From Aporrectodea caliginosa (Eukaryota > Annelida > Clitellata > Crassiclitellata > Lumbricidae), in NCBI GenBank assembly GCA_020284085.1, contig JACEVL010000061.1, forward strand, positions 1,218,209 to 1,282,208: a DNA stretch of 64,000 nt, written 5' to 3'. The notes under the pieces were generated by a model. The model was not told the origin of the DNA and did no database searches. It saw only the letters and a list, made by a program, of their open reading frames with translations. Position 1 is the stretch's first letter. Each line of letters begins with the position of its first letter. Shown piece by piece: positions 11,201 to 56,940 of this stretch. The position numbers and the translations under genes were made by a program.

Positions 11201-13925
11201 TCTACACATATAGGCCACAGGTGATGAGTGTGTATAGAAGTCATCAAGGGCACAATGGCATTGTTCAGAAACAATGTTAGCATTCAGACATTTAGTTAGT
11301 ATTTCTGATATTTAGCTGTTGCTTTGGTATGTTTTTATATGACTTTAAGAAATGTTCTACATTTTCACACATGTATTAAGACTGTCTTAAATACTGTTTG
11401 TCAAGGACTTGAAGTTTCTCTCTGACGACCTTGAAGGAAGGTCACCGAACCCCGTGTCACTGCTCTTCGACACCTTGTCCAACCCAGATGCAGACCTCGG
11501 CAGAGAATCACCGTCGCTGTTGCAGTGGAAGCACCAGCCGGACAAAGAGATCTCACATGTTGTGCTAGGCAAGAAAGAGGAAGGAGGAATCTGGCAGGTG
11601 AGATTCTGTCGGAATGAATCATTTAAGAACAATATGGCCACCAGGTCAGCCACACACTGGTATCGCTTGGCACTGAGAAAGAATGCCTAACCAGTGGTTT
11701 CATGATGAAACTTAGGTGGAATTCAAGACTGCAAAGCTGAAAGGACTTGAAATATTTGACGTTTCTGTTTTCTGTCATTTTTAATTTTCCTTTTCATGCT
11801 ACATGCTTTAAAACTTGATAATTTTGAGATTTTCCTACATACCCATAAAAGGGTGATGCAGTAGGATTGTTGAATTAATGGAGATGCACATTAGTACGAT
11901 GGTTGACTTGTAAGTGTGGAGACCAATTGGCCTTTCTCTGCTGAGCTCCTTTTTCTAGCGCACTGGTAGCTCTGACTGTGAATTCGTTATGTGTCGTTTA
12001 CCTTATTAGGCTGATTAATGTGTCTGAATGATTTGGAGAGCTTTGACATAGATTTGTGGATTTGTTGTTTAGATGATGGAAGGACAGATGAAGACGCTGA
12101 GTCTAAGCAACTGGATGCAGCTGCCGGATTCGTCGTTTGACAAATGGCTTCAAGACAATCGCAGGTATCTCGTCAGCCTTTAATCATCTTACCTCATTCT
12201 AAAACCTCTTTCCAATTTATACACTTTAAATGACAACATGCAAACAAGTCAACATTTACCTGATCTATGCAACGTCTTTTCACACTCGTTCTCTGATGAC
12301 TCGGCTCCACAGTGACATGGAAGAGTTTCGTCATTCCTGTACAAGCCCTGTGCGACAAACTTATTATGCACCACTATCTTATGACCAAGCATCAGTTGAT
12401 AGTTCTGAGCAATTGTGAGTGAAGAATGACTTGCTCATGGTCCGTACATAGCAACCACCTCAGTGGAGGCTTCAACCATACTCTCTGCTTCACTTGGTTC
12501 TAACCAATCCATTACTCTGTCCCACCAATTGGCTACGATGTCACAATATCAACCGGAATTAGACATCAACTTCATATAAAGTTCTATCTGCTTCAATGTA
12601 ATCTGGACTAGTAATTCATCTTTCCATGATCCATTGGCTTTTCTAATCTTCTGATCAGTATTTACTTCACCATAATCCACCTTTCTTAACTCTGGCGGTT
12701 ACTTTGTTTTTATGTTGTGATTGTCCATATTTGTTTCTGGTGAAGTATTGTTTGTTTTTATATCAGTTGTACAATGGCTTACATTAAAGCTGGTATGAAG
12801 TCAAATGTACGACCTCTGCTCGACTGTTATTGTTTTGTTGTCTGTGCTGTGTTTTGAAGTGGTTTCAAAGATTTAAGACGCTATGATTCGTCTTGGCTGT
12901 GACTATTGTCTTTCTTATCTATCAGATTAGACGACCCAGAAAAGTATTCGAACCGCGCTCGGATGGAGGAAGTTCGGAGGTATTACTTCGACTACGTGCA
13001 GGAGAAGAATCTGAAGAAGTACTTCAGTAACCATTCGACTGTGACATCTGTGCAACGGATTCAAGAGTATGTGCAGACCGCAGACGATGAGAGTGGGGAA
13101 GATTGTTTGAGCTGTGATGCACGTTCAAGGAGTCGGCAGACGCTGTGGCTGGTCTTTGGTCATCGAGTCATCTATGACAGCAAAGGAGAACCAGAGACGG
13201 AGGAAGACTTCTGCTACAAGACACCAAATCTTGTGTTGGCAACCGGTTCTTTTGACCAGCCAAACACCCTGAGGGTGCCAGGAGAGGATCTGCCATACGT
13301 CTGTCATTCGCTGCCTGAGCTGGAGCAGTCTGTTCGATCGGAGCGCTTGGGGCCAGAGTCGGATCCGGTGGTTGTCGTCGGTGCTGGGCTGAGCGCGGCC
13401 GACGCCATTCTTCATCTTCTGAGCTTGAACGTTCCGGTCATCCACATTCTCCGGCGAGATGCCGACGACCCGCAGATGATCTATCGCCAGCTGCCTCCGA
13501 AGCTCTATCCGGAATACCACACAGTCTATCGCCTGATGCAGGGAAAAGTTACGAATGACCGGTACAAGAGCTACTCGATCATGGACATTGGCGAATTCAC
13601 GGAGGACAGACAGGTGCTTCTCAGAAGCCGACATTCGGGACTTGAGGTGGTTCTGCAGGCGTCCTGTGTCGTTGTGCTCATTGGCTCACGGCCGGACTTG
13701 TCATTCATGCCAACAAACATATTATTTAATGTGGGAATTGTGCCTGGTATGGGCATTCACAGCCAGCACAATCCAATTGACGTTGACCCTTACACCTATC
13801 AGAGTAACCGCTACCCAGGTCTATATGCCATGGGTCCTTTGGTGGGAGATAGCTTTGTGAGGTTCCTGAGAGGAGGTGCACTTGGCATTGTGTCACACCT
13901 CTGGCAGAAACAAGAGACGACCTGA
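5262..13925 (+). CDS. OSGIN: OSGIN1/OSGIN2-like protein (oxidative stress-induced growth inhibitor), 5 coding exons
   Basis: Coding exons 5262-5400, 8325-8458, 11406-11597, 12073-12164 and 12926-13925 join in phase (1, 0, 0, 2) to 518 aa, close to the 480-560 aa usual for the family. All introns are GT-AG. Seen motifs: an FAD-type Rossmann loop VVVIGNGPSGICLSYLLSG (from residue 43, split by intron 1), LEGRSPNPVSLLFD in exon 3, an LATGSFD block (about 290-296), a second dinucleotide loop VVVVGAGLSAADA (GAGLSA at 338-343), and the C-terminal block NPIDVDPYTYQS...GLYAMGPLVGD. Family knowledge: OSGIN proteins are flavin-monooxygenase-like, induced by oxidative stress and linked to growth inhibition and apoptosis; the substrate is not established. 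The start at 5262 follows a good 3' splice site. In-frame ATGs at 5241 and 5253 would count only if that site is unused. I cannot tell whether this is orthologous to OSGIN1, OSGIN2 or their common ancestor. Confidence 0.93.
5955..6215 (+). mobile_element. SINE-like element, (ATT)n tail
   Basis: Contains a B-box-like GGATCGATTCCC (about 6009-6020), then a body with GATGGCG and TTGCATGGCTGCCA, and ends in an ATTATTATT run. A second copy with the same order of words (GGTTCGATTCCC, GATGGCAGC, TTGCATGGCTGCAA, ATTATTATT) lies at 45885-46136. The two are well diverged, so this is an old family. Confidence 0.55.
6680..6735. repeat. 56-bp near-perfect palindrome
   Basis: Two 28-bp arms meet without a spacer at AATAAG|CTTATT (centre between 6707 and 6708) and differ at one position (AAATGATTGAG versus AAATTATTGAG on the complement). 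It could extrude as a cruciform or be the core of a foldback element; no target duplication was found. Confidence 0.85.
7068..7232 (+). repeat. short tandem repeat, 16-bp period
   Basis: About nine degenerate copies of a unit like AATAGATCAACATTTA or CAATAGATCAACTTTC. Individual copies vary (AGAGCAACGTTC, TTGATAAACTTT), so it is an old minisatellite in OSGIN intron 1. Confidence 0.8.
7497..7535 (+). repeat. G-run tract, potential G-quadruplex
   Basis: A run of GGGA/GGAGGGG words with at least six G-tracts of three or more bases separated by one or two bases, on the coding strand of OSGIN intron 1. It fits the usual G-quadruplex pattern. Confidence 0.7.
8645..9775 (-). mobile_element. LINE ORF2 C-terminal remnant, split by a hAT insertion
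   Basis: On the minus strand, 9696-9775 reads NKAELAADKK, a stop, then IKYSS; after the hAT element and one copy of its target duplication, 8645-8876 continues in the same frame as LAMNYRFAPLTFETFGP and later GLRETIYLFQSTAIKF. This matches the C-terminal region of non-LTR retrotransposon polymerases (KY..L...Y.F.P...ET.G, then ...TSFLFQRLSIAI). The hAT insertion is therefore younger than the LINE copy. Confidence 0.6.
8877..9687. mobile_element. non-autonomous hAT element, 811 bp, perfect 8-bp target duplication
   Basis: Ends are CAGGGTTGG... and ...CCAACCCTG; both flanks are ATTGCAAG (8869-8876 and 9688-9695). Just inside both ends lie clusters of TTGCCGG, TTGCCAG and AACCGGTTA words built around the ACCGGT palindrome, which look like repeated transposase-binding sites. 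No transposase frame was found inside. Confidence 0.92.
11598..12072 (+). other. OSGIN intron 3
   Basis: A phase-0 GT-AG intron (GTGAGATT to TTGTTTAG) of 475 bp. Nothing else is recognised in it. Confidence 0.8.
12165..12925 (+). other. OSGIN intron 4 with a decayed SINE piece
   Basis: A phase-2 intron. At about 12400-12480 the words TGAGCAATTGTGAGTGAAGA and GTGGAGGCTTCAACC match the middle of the SINE at 2405-2640 in the same orientation, so a diverged copy lies here. Confidence 0.6.
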
Positions 13926-14775
13926 TTTCGGATCTGTGTTGGTCGAAGTTTGACTCATGGCATGGAACTGTTCACTTGATGCAACTGCAACTCATCTCTA
14001 ACAATATTTCCATTATGTTCTTCGTGGCCCATGTCAGTCTTTACTAGTCCAGATTACATTTTGATATAGCAAGACCTTAGATGTATTAGTTTAAAAACCA
14101 TTTTTCCTATGAATTAAGAAATTTGAAGTCTTGCATTTTGCTTAAGGCAGAAGCTCTGTTCCTTTGACATGTGAACAATGTCTAATTCAGAAGATACCAT
14201 CTTTAAACATAGCCTGCTTTAGATCTTTTATTACGAAACTTACACAAAGAATTACTGCAGTAGTTAAAGAATTTCATTTTATTGTAAACAAGACAATTTC
14301 AAAAGTTTTATTGCAACAGAGAAACCATTTTCTGTGTTCTTTTGTCAGATCTATTAAACAGAAAGATACACAAATAGTAGTGCAATATATGGAATTATTT
14401 AGTCAGTGAAGTTAACAGTTAATGCGTGTTGTGAATCTGCTAATGGTTATAATTATAAGGTTACGGACTGCATTACCAAGTTGGGTATTCCACGCATTTA
14501 AAGCAACACGACTATGGTAGAACTGAGCGAGCTTTCCCCAAGTAGAGCCATGTTATTACTATTGTATTGTATGTGAGCCTACGTCCATAGCGTATCTGCA
14601 TGACATTTGTGCTATGACATCTTATGTTGGCTTATTTTTAAAACATAGTAAGTTGTATATGTAACTAAATGACTTGTTTGTAACTGACTAGGCCTACAGT
14701 CTAGGCGTCTGCATTTACAATAAATACGAGCATGTTTGATATATTTGTAATAATTGCAAATATATAACTGATCTA
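13926..14775 (+). other. 3' flank / probable 3' UTR of OSGIN
   Basis: Non-coding, AT-rich DNA after the TGA stop codon. The first canonical poly(A) signal I see is AATAAA at 14719-14724, which would give a 3' UTR of about 0.8 kb. The use of this signal is inferred. Confidence 0.45.
14719..14724 (+). terminator. candidate OSGIN poly(A) signal AATAAA
   Basis: Hexamer AATAAA in TTACAATAAATACG, about 795 bp after the stop codon and 50 bp before a transposon insertion. No transcript evidence is available. Confidence 0.4.
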
Positions 14776-15589
14776 CACTGTGTCCACGATAAAGTAGACC
14801 CCTAGACTTTGTTAAATATCTTGGTCAATTGTACTACTATAGGTACTAAATTTGGTGCACATGAACTTCAGTCTATTCTATCTAAACCCTGCAAATTTTA
14901 TTACAATTGATGCAACGGTTACGATGATATACCCTTATGAAATTGGGTGGTTCAGGAACCAAGTTACCAACACGTAAAACGCATCGACAGATGCGTGCGC
15001 GGCTGATCATCCTGACTCAGCACCAGTTCTCCGACAGCATTGATATTTGTTTGCGTCCATGGTTTTGTTTGCGTCTCGTGGTTTCCTTGCAACTGATCCG
15101 GTTGTGGCAATCTTTTTTAACAGCTTGATGACACCAGCTAGGGACCAATTTTTCATTGGAAATTCTGTAATGAGTCTCCTACGCCATACCCCTTCGTCTC
15201 TCTCAACTCCTTGATTAAAATCTTGTCCTCTGCACTGAAAACCATTTCTTTACAACCAACTACTGTTACTGTTACTGTTACTGTTACGTAAAACAGGTCT
15301 CGTAGTCTAATTGTTTCCGAAAATGACGCTTATAAACAACAGCCTATCCCTGCGGTAGCCAGAAAAATGACGTAATTCTATGCGTTTTACGTGTTGGTAA
15401 CTTGGTTCCTGAACCACCCAATTTCATAAGGGTATATCATCGTAACCGTTGCATCAATTGTAATAAAATTTGCAGGGGTTTAGATAGAATAGACTGAAGT
15501 TCATGTGCACCAAATTTAGTACCTATAGTACTACAATTGACCAAGATATTTAACAAAGTCTAGGGGTCTACTTTATCGTGGACACAGTG
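14776..15589. mobile_element. foldback element with 209/210-bp terminal inverted repeats, TA target site
   Basis: Left arm 14776-14984 begins CACTGTGTCCACGATAAAG; right arm 15380-15589 is its reverse complement with very few differences (one extra base in the ACCCC/ACCC tract, and a few substitutions such as TGTACTACT versus TGTAGTACT). The flanking bases are TA on both sides (14774-14775 and 15590-15591), as for Tc1/mariner-type insertion. The 395-bp centre has no transposase frame, so it is non-autonomous. The near identity of the arms suggests a recent insertion or arm-to-arm conversion. Confidence 0.9.
15260..15288 (+). repeat. ACTGTT hexamer repeat
   Basis: Four consecutive copies of TACTGT/ACTGTT inside the centre of the foldback element. 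Confidence 0.8.
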
Positions 15590-15759
15590 TACACTATGTT
15601 GTCATTTGCTATAGAGTATTAAAATATGCATTTTTTATCGAACTACAGCATTCTAATACTGCGTTTATCTAATGTGACATGTGCGTGTGCATGACAGTGG
15701 TTTGTTTGCTTTTGTTGTGGACTGTAATGGCTTTTAATAGGTTCAAAGCAGTCTTGTTT

Positions 15760-15830
15760 AACACTGTAATGACGAGACTGTACTAAAAGCGACTGGGAAA
15801 CCAAATGCAGCTCATCGGTGATGTGTAGAA
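15760..15830 (+). repeat. dispersed ~70-bp repeat, copy 2 of 4
   Basis: The words GAGACTGTACTAAAAGCGAC and GGGAAACC, then ATGCAGCTCAT, recur at 7850-7905, 17540-17612 and 57678-57745 with the same order. All four copies are flanked by TTTAACAC- or TTAAAGTGTT-like words, so this may be a very short decayed MITE; the class is not established. Confidence 0.5.
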
Positions 15831-15864
15831 TCGCTGGCTGTTTGGTTTTGATAAGACGCTGACA

Positions 15865-15945
15865 GATACAGTGAAGCTAAAAAAGTTGAGTAGGGTTAGT
15901 GTTGAGATGGGTAGGTGACCATCCATGGAATGCTATGCCACATGG
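15865..15945 (+). other. 5S-rRNA-like segment (pseudogene or 5S-derived SINE)
   Basis: The order GAAGCTAA (15873-15880), GGTTAGTGTTGAGATGGG (15894-15911) and GGTGACCATCCATGGAAT matches the 3' half of eukaryotic 5S rRNA, where GAAGCTAAGCAGGG, GGTTAGTACTTGGATGGG and GACCGCCTGGGAAT are typical. The 5' half is not recognisable. It could be a 5S pseudogene or part of a SINE3-type element. Confidence 0.45.
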
Positions 15946-15999
15946 CATCAACACAGCCCATCATCATTCACTGATTGGTAGATGAATAGCAACACCAGG

Positions 16000-18900
16000 A
16001 TTGTCGTGTGATTGTTGACTGTACATTTCACCTGAATGGTTGATCGATCCTTTGGTCCTGGCACAAGCCTTCTGACAACTGAGCTTCTGTAGAGGCATGT
16101 AATCAAGCATGCTGCCTTGTTTACATTTTTGGATTTTAAAAGTAAACATAATGTTAGGCTGACTGCTTATGCTGATGGTAGTAAGTATTGTTAAAATAGC
16201 TGTTCAGCTATTCTGTTTTGGTGCTGCTGCTGCTGCTACAATGGTTGGAAGGGTAACATGACGTTGGTTTAGACTTCTTTGCATGGGTCACATTAGTTTT
16301 TCGTCCAGCTTTTGCATGAATTTTTGCCAGACTATTTTTCAAAGTCATTCGATGTAGCTGAAAAAGTGTTCTTCAGCCGCAATTGAACTCGACCCCATAT
16401 GGCTGAATAATGATTAAAGAGTTTAAATTTAATGCCACTGTATTACCTTACTGGAGAATCAGCCTTTGTTTTCTTTCTGTGGTTTTATTTTCAAGTGTGT
16501 GGAAGAGCCTACCTTGTGTATTCTAAAGTCATACATTTGTTTTGATAGTTACATTCATCTGAAAACTTCTTAAGTGAGACGTATTTACTTTCACTCTGTT
16601 ATATTGGAGTACTAAACATTGTTTAGACTTTTTGTAATTTCTGTTAATGAAAACATACAGTATTTTGCTTTTGCCATTAAATGGGCAGCAATTCTTTCAT
16701 CTAACTGTTTCAAGTTCATTATGTAACTGTGATAGTTGTAAATATTTCTTTTTGAATTTAACATCGTCACACACTGTCAGACTGTTGAGTATTTTTTCAA
16801 CAAAAACTGTTTGAAGCTATGTGCTGAGTTACAGTGGTTTACTCATGGTATTGAAAGCTACAGTTGTGGTATTGCTCAGTGAGTCTGGATGTAATTGTTG
16901 TCTGGACAAATATGTAATTGGTATCTAGAGAGTTACCATAAAACTTTAACACCCCTGGCAGTAATTTGTACAAATTTACCCCAGTGGCAATTGGAGACCA
17001 TTTAAAAGAGGCTACCTGGGTAGTCTTCTTTTGCGCAAATCAACGTTTACCCATTGGTAAAACACTTAATTCTTTTTACTATGACACTAACTGTGTAAGT
17101 AAAACGCATTTGCACGTCACTCTCAGCTTTTACCATGGTATGTTCATGCAACATAACGTAGGTTGGCATTTATTTGCACAAATCCTTTTAACCATCGTTT
17201 GCTACTGGAGACCGGTTTTTAAATTGGGATTTCCTGGCATTTATGAGTGTCACGATATGTATCGTATTGTAGAAGCAGAAATAAAAAGCTCAACATTGTA
17301 CACAGACTGTTTTTTCTAGTCTGTACATGTTTACCTGTGAGTCTCTATTTGATACTCAATAAGTTTTTGTGTTTCACCTAGTCTGATATTCTATGTCTTT
17401 GAGAGATTAAGAGCAGACTGCATCAGTAGCTTTCAGCCACTTGCTGTTTAGCAGACAACTGGTAATAATTTGGCCAGTTCATGCTGACCATGTATTATGG
17501 TTGGCTTGAATATGTTTGTCACAACTGTGAAGTGTCTTCTTTAACACTTGAATGAGGAGAGTGTACTAGAAGTACAAAAGAAACCAATGTAGCTCACTGT
17601 TAAAGTTTTAAAACGGCCCATTTTATTGGAATCTTCAAGAACAGGAAGAGAACTAGACTTGTAGCCATCGTTGCACTCTGTGACCTGCACAGGTGTGCAG
17701 TTGCTGGGTCCATTGCACAACTTGACCCTGTCCTGTTTATTACCAATATGGATAATTCTTTTTATTGCGTTTTGTGATGCTTTATATTCAACATTTGTTT
17801 CCTAAGCTGGCATCCTGGTTGAACTGAATGTCATGCGCTTTCATACAAATCACAGTAATTCTACGATTTTTCATTCTGCATGCCATTATTCCATCATTTT
17901 ACTTATTGCACTTGCTATACATTTGAGGAATGATATCACTATAGAAATCATTTGAAAGCTTCAGGAGTTAGCATAATAGCTAACTGTTAAATAAGCAAAA
18001 CGAGCTCTTGTGAGCATGAACGGACTCAAAATTACATGTATGAAGTCTGAAAGGACATGTAACCTAGAGGCCAACTTAATTGGAGCAACTAATACTTTGA
18101 GATATGGACATATAACAACCTCTGCACTTAATCACAGTTCAGCAAAGAATCTTTTATGAGTGGGGACTATGGCTTATAAAACACTGAACTGCAGCCACCC
18201 ATGGTATTTAAAATCAGTCCTTATTCCTCCGTCTTATCACTACTCAGCAAGGTCATCTGAATGCCTTTCTCTGGTCATACTGATAACCACAAGATGACAT
18301 ACATTTACATTTATTTCAGTTTTTGATTTCGGCTTAAATAATTTCTGATGACTTGCTTTGCAGTAACACGCAACCGTTACATTGGATCCCATTGAACTAA
18401 GCAACACATGCATTTACAACTTGCAGCAGTGGCTATGTCTTGTCAGGGTATACATGTAGTATTTCTGATTTACTAAGAATTCTCTCCTCAGAATAACTCA
18501 TCTTATTGCCATTCAAACAGTTTTGTCACAGAATATTACAGAGTATTTCAATAGTTTGGTATTATGAAAACATGTGCTCATTTATTCAAAGAAATGACAT
18601 CTCGATTTCCTGCCTGAGCCATATCATCTGGTAAGCCTTTGGTCACTGAAAGTAGCCATTTGGTTCATCTGAATATTCAATATGAAATTCATGTGACATA
18701 TACAGAAAAGTAGCGATGATTTGAAATATACAGTACACGTAACCAGACAAAGCAATTTTCACATACAGACCTATGAAAATTATTTTAAAACTTTTTTCCA
18801 TTGCAGCGTAGTAGCAGAAACACAATACCATAATTAGATGAAGGAGCCATCCTGGACAAGTGAGCTTTCCACTATACCATTGCCTTATACTGGAAACAAG

Positions 18901-20691
18901 TGCTTCTCACACCTTCATTTCCCACCTACTTCCCAATTGAAAACTGGTTTTCCTGGGACTGGAGCATTTCTGACTACCAGATATCTTGAAGAGTTGCTAC
19001 AAAAATTATGTGGCTTTAGTACAGTCTGGTCGTTCACATGAAGTCTGGGCTTTGGACCATCCACAAATAACGCCCCAGAACCCAGACTTTGTTGCAAGAG
19101 TTGGAGTGTCTATTTACAGAATGTAATGTCTGTTGGTATTGGGGCAAGTAAAGAGCACAGACAAGTCGGTGGATTTAAATGTAATACCTTGTGAAAAATC
19201 AGACCAATGTTAAACTAATCGATGGGCAGCAAGTGCAACAAAAGCATAAATGGAAAGATCAAAACGGACAGCGCTTTCTCCTTCCTTAGTACAAACAGTT
19301 TAAGTAAAACTCCATTTATCAGAGCACTTCAAATCTTAAACATTTGCTATTGGATCCATCTGCACATGTGCTATGTAGGAGTGATTTTGCCATCTCTCCT
19401 CATAAATGGTCAAAAGCAACAAATGCTAATGAAACAAGCAAAGCGAATGGAAACACAATTTCATATATATATATATATAACGTTTTAAAATCACAAACTC
19501 TGTTCATAACATGCCAAATGTATTTCTGATCAGTTGGAGTGATTGTTATGCAGACAACAGATAGACAGACAGATGAGTGCAGATGAATGATGTTTCAGTA
19601 CTTGTCCTCAGCAGCAGCAACAGCAGCCACCACCTCAGCTGCCCCCCTGGTTGGTGTTGAAGAACAAACCAGGTGTTTGCATTTGCATTTTTCTAAATTT
19701 CCACACAAAATTCTGTTTTCCTAAAACAGACGAATAATACAAGGGCATGTTTAACGGTATTAGTAGAAACAACGAAGCACAGTCTAATCTGGACAGTTTT
19801 TTATAGCACTGTTATCAAACAGATGCAGCGCCAACTGATGGTCAATTTTAAGTAAAACCAAATTCCATAAGCATAATCCATAAACCAAGATCCAATAGGT
19901 CACATGTATGTGACAAGGGTACAGGCTGTGCAGCATATGCAATGTGAATAAGAGATTTTACTACATGGAATACTACAAAAGCAATGGCACAGCAGACAGA
20001 ACCAGACATCCAGCCCAACAACTGGGAATATTACGAACAGAGTCCTGTCCTCAGTTGGGGTACTGAAGAGTCTGACGACTGACTAGAATACTTGTTAGAA
20101 ACAATCGAGTACTAGTACATGGACAACAGGTATGCTCCCTGAAACCTCAAAGAGGGAAATTCAAAGGACATACAATCGAGTATCACAGATGCTTGTTTAT
20201 AACCAGGAAGGACGTTTCTTGTCCTTCACTCCACCTTCTGCACATGTTTCTAATGGTGACAGTTGAAACATAGATCTACATCTCTATTCCTGCCACTGAC
20301 TTTCAGACATAAAAATTTTTACGGAATAGATATCACCCTCATCCAACAAAATTTTTTGAAAACTTTTGCAAACACAGATGTGACAATTCAATAAATTACA
20401 AAAACTAAACTCCATGCTGAAACAATAATAAATTACATGCAAGAAATTGAAAAAAAGACGAACTATATGCTTTTCCGTGAACCAAACACGTGATGAAATT
20501 TACTTAACTACAAAGTTTTCCATGCATACACTCAGTGCAACAGGCAACACAGCAGAAACTAATTCATAATTCATATAAGTATGGAACAGATAAAACCAAA
20601 TTCATATCACAAACTGACAGAGGAAGTTGCAATACAGCCATTGAGGTGGATTCATAGATCAATCCATTGATTGATAAACTGTCCTACAAAA
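16000..20691. other. convergent intergenic region, no gene recognised
   Basis: About 4.7 kb between the two convergent genes. It contains a (CTG)5 tract near 16223, a short (TA)n near 19462-19478 and a copy of the dispersed 70-bp repeat at 17540-17612. The open frame at 16966-17319 (117 codons, non-ATG start) has no domain I know. The KIF15 3' UTR must lie in the right part, but I see no convincing minus-strand AATAAA close to the stop. Confidence 0.5.
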
Positions 20692-54924
<34,233 letters not shown>

Positions 54925-55844
54925 ACAACAGATAAGAATCTGAGATTAATCTTCCAGTTAATTCATTTAAATCAGTTATTGTTTTGCATAAAATGCACTC
55001 AATACTGTCTGTAGATAAAACATCACCTAGCATTCAAAGCAACATACTGTCAACAAATTTCATAAAGTGATCTAATTATGGTGTACAACTTGTAAACAAC
55101 ATTCAACTCGTTCCTCAAGAGTAAAGCTGTCGATTGCAAACTTAGAATGTACTTGACACAAATAACAGACTTTTCAACACTGTAGTTAAAATCAACTTTT
55201 CCCATCTGTTCACAAGTTTTATCAATTTGCACAGGAAAACTGCACAAAAACTCTCGCCAACATGGTTTTGTATCAAGTGCCACTTCTTCTCTAAATACGC
55301 GACACTAGATAGCAAGTCACAATTTTTAGTGGTATGCAAAGTGTACAGTGTGGAACACAGGCCAGAAAACGACAAGAAAATAAAGACATTCAAATAACAA
55401 TACAAATTACTGTTTGTAATCGTCTCATAATTGGTGGCATCATTCATTATGATTATGTCTAACAACTTACAAGGTAAGTACTGCAAATGACCAGCAACCA
55501 ATCAACTGCAGAGGATACAGCTATATGAAAAGACGTCTTTTAAGATGGGTAATTAAGGAACATAGAAGTTGAAGGTTGCCTGGAGGGAGATTCCAAGACA
55601 GAGGAGGTCCCAACTGATGAAACGGTTTCTTGCCAGTAGACTGGTTTGTGCCTAGTTCAACCGTATTTTACTGAACAGAGGCTACAGCTATGAAGCTCTG
55701 AATCTCGAACATGAGAAGACAACCTTCGAATTATGAAGGGAACCGCTCTGAATGAGGATGCTCCATAAAGTAAACAAAGCATCGTGCACTAACATTTTTG
55801 GCAGTTGTACATCATAAACAACATTCTGTTACTGCTGAATATAA
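54925..55844. other. upstream flank of KIF15
   Basis: No coding sequence recognised. A possible 3' splice site (TTAATCTCAG) lies 15 nt upstream of the ATG, so a non-coding first exon may exist further right. The stretch 55540-55760 looks repeat-like but I cannot class it. No clear promoter element is visible. Confidence 0.45.
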
Positions 55845-55847
55845 TTA

Positions 55848-56747
55848 GGCCAAAACAAAATAATGGTGTGTTTCCGGTAACGCGACCGACTCACTTTTTT
55901 GCCGCGACTCGGAAAATTTTGTAAAAAATTTTTTACTGAAAATTTTTTTAAAAAAATTTTTTACGGAAAATTTAAACATTTTTTTTTTACTTCACATACA
56001 TTAAGCCTTTGCATGCCGGAGATGCAGAATCGCGACATTATAGGTGCATTCACTAAAGCAGAGACGTTCGGAAACTAGCGGTCTTTCAATGGAAATAATG
56101 GTGCCGTAAATTACAGCAATAAAAGGGCTAAAGTGTGGAGTTTGGGAGAGGAAGGTAATAGACCCGAAAGTGGTGGATTTTCTCACGGTAATTTGACAGG
56201 GTTATTTCACAAATCTGACCGCCATATTCATTGTATCAGAAATACCTTTTATCGTACGTGCCATTATAAAAGTAAAGCCTCCTTAGCAATCAGCCTACTT
56301 AACAACCTCCGTAGCATTATACTTTCATAGCAACCAGCCTTCTTAACAACCAAGCTTTGAAGCAAGCAGCCTCTGTGTCAGCCTCAATTAGCAACCAGTT
56401 TCAAAGTCAGACTTGGCCCCTTTAGCAACCGCCTTCCTTAGCAACAGTTAGCAACCCCTGCCCCTTCCATTTCACCTTGCAAGAAAAACGATGTCAGCAA
56501 AAATGAAATAAATAAGATTGTTTTCTACAGCAGTTTGTAGGTACATTCTGCAAATAGGCATTTTAATACTCGCATAGAAAATACATACTTTGGTACAGCA
56601 TGTACCGCTGTGCATAAATGGGCAGTGGCTTAATTTTCGGAAATCATTGCATAAAATTATTTTAACAAAATAAAATTATTTTCCTACCTACCTACCCAGT
56701 TTTTTTTAACTCTGTTACCGGAAACACACCATTATTTTTTTTTGGCC
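55848..56747. mobile_element. PIF/Harbinger-like MITE, 900 bp, TTA target duplication
   Basis: 34-bp TIRs starting GGCCAAAACAAAATAATGG and containing GTGTGTTTCCGGTAAC, one mismatch between ends. The flanks are TTA on both sides (55845-55847 and 56748-56750), as for PIF/Harbinger. The interior has repeated TTAGCAACC/TTAACAACC words (56280-56460) and no transposase. Confidence 0.85.
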
Positions 56748-56859
56748 TTAGGCAACATATGGTCCGAAAACAACTTTGATATTTCCTGAGAAGTGCAGTA
56801 AAGAGAACACATACAAGTCATCAGCTAACTCAGCTCTCATCACCAGCTAAGAAGTCAAC

Positions 56860-56940
56860 AATCCTCACAGTAAATACCCATTAAACTTGTTTTGACACAA
56901 AGCCCCACAGTAACTGCCCACTAAACTTGTTTTGACATGG
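56860..56940 (+). repeat. ~47-bp tandem duplication
   Basis: Two copies of CCATTAAACTTGTTTTGACA/CCACTAAACTTGTTTTGACA spaced 47 bp apart, with CACAGTAA(A/C)T before each. Confidence 0.8.

Larger units (their letters stand above)
8459..11405 (+). other. OSGIN intron 2
   Basis: A 2.9-kb phase-0 intron. Its first part holds a LINE remnant interrupted by an 811-bp hAT element (see both entries). From about 9780 to 11400 I recognise no element or exon. Confidence 0.75.

Noticed and set aside
13125..13634. 169-codon minus-strand frame opposite OSGIN exon 5
   Set aside because: Antisense shadow of a conserved coding exon; no independent motif.
16966..17319. 117-codon plus-strand open frame in the intergenic region
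   Set aside because: Starts at a TTG, has no domain, no neighbouring splice-compatible exon and no similarity I recognise; likely a chance frame.
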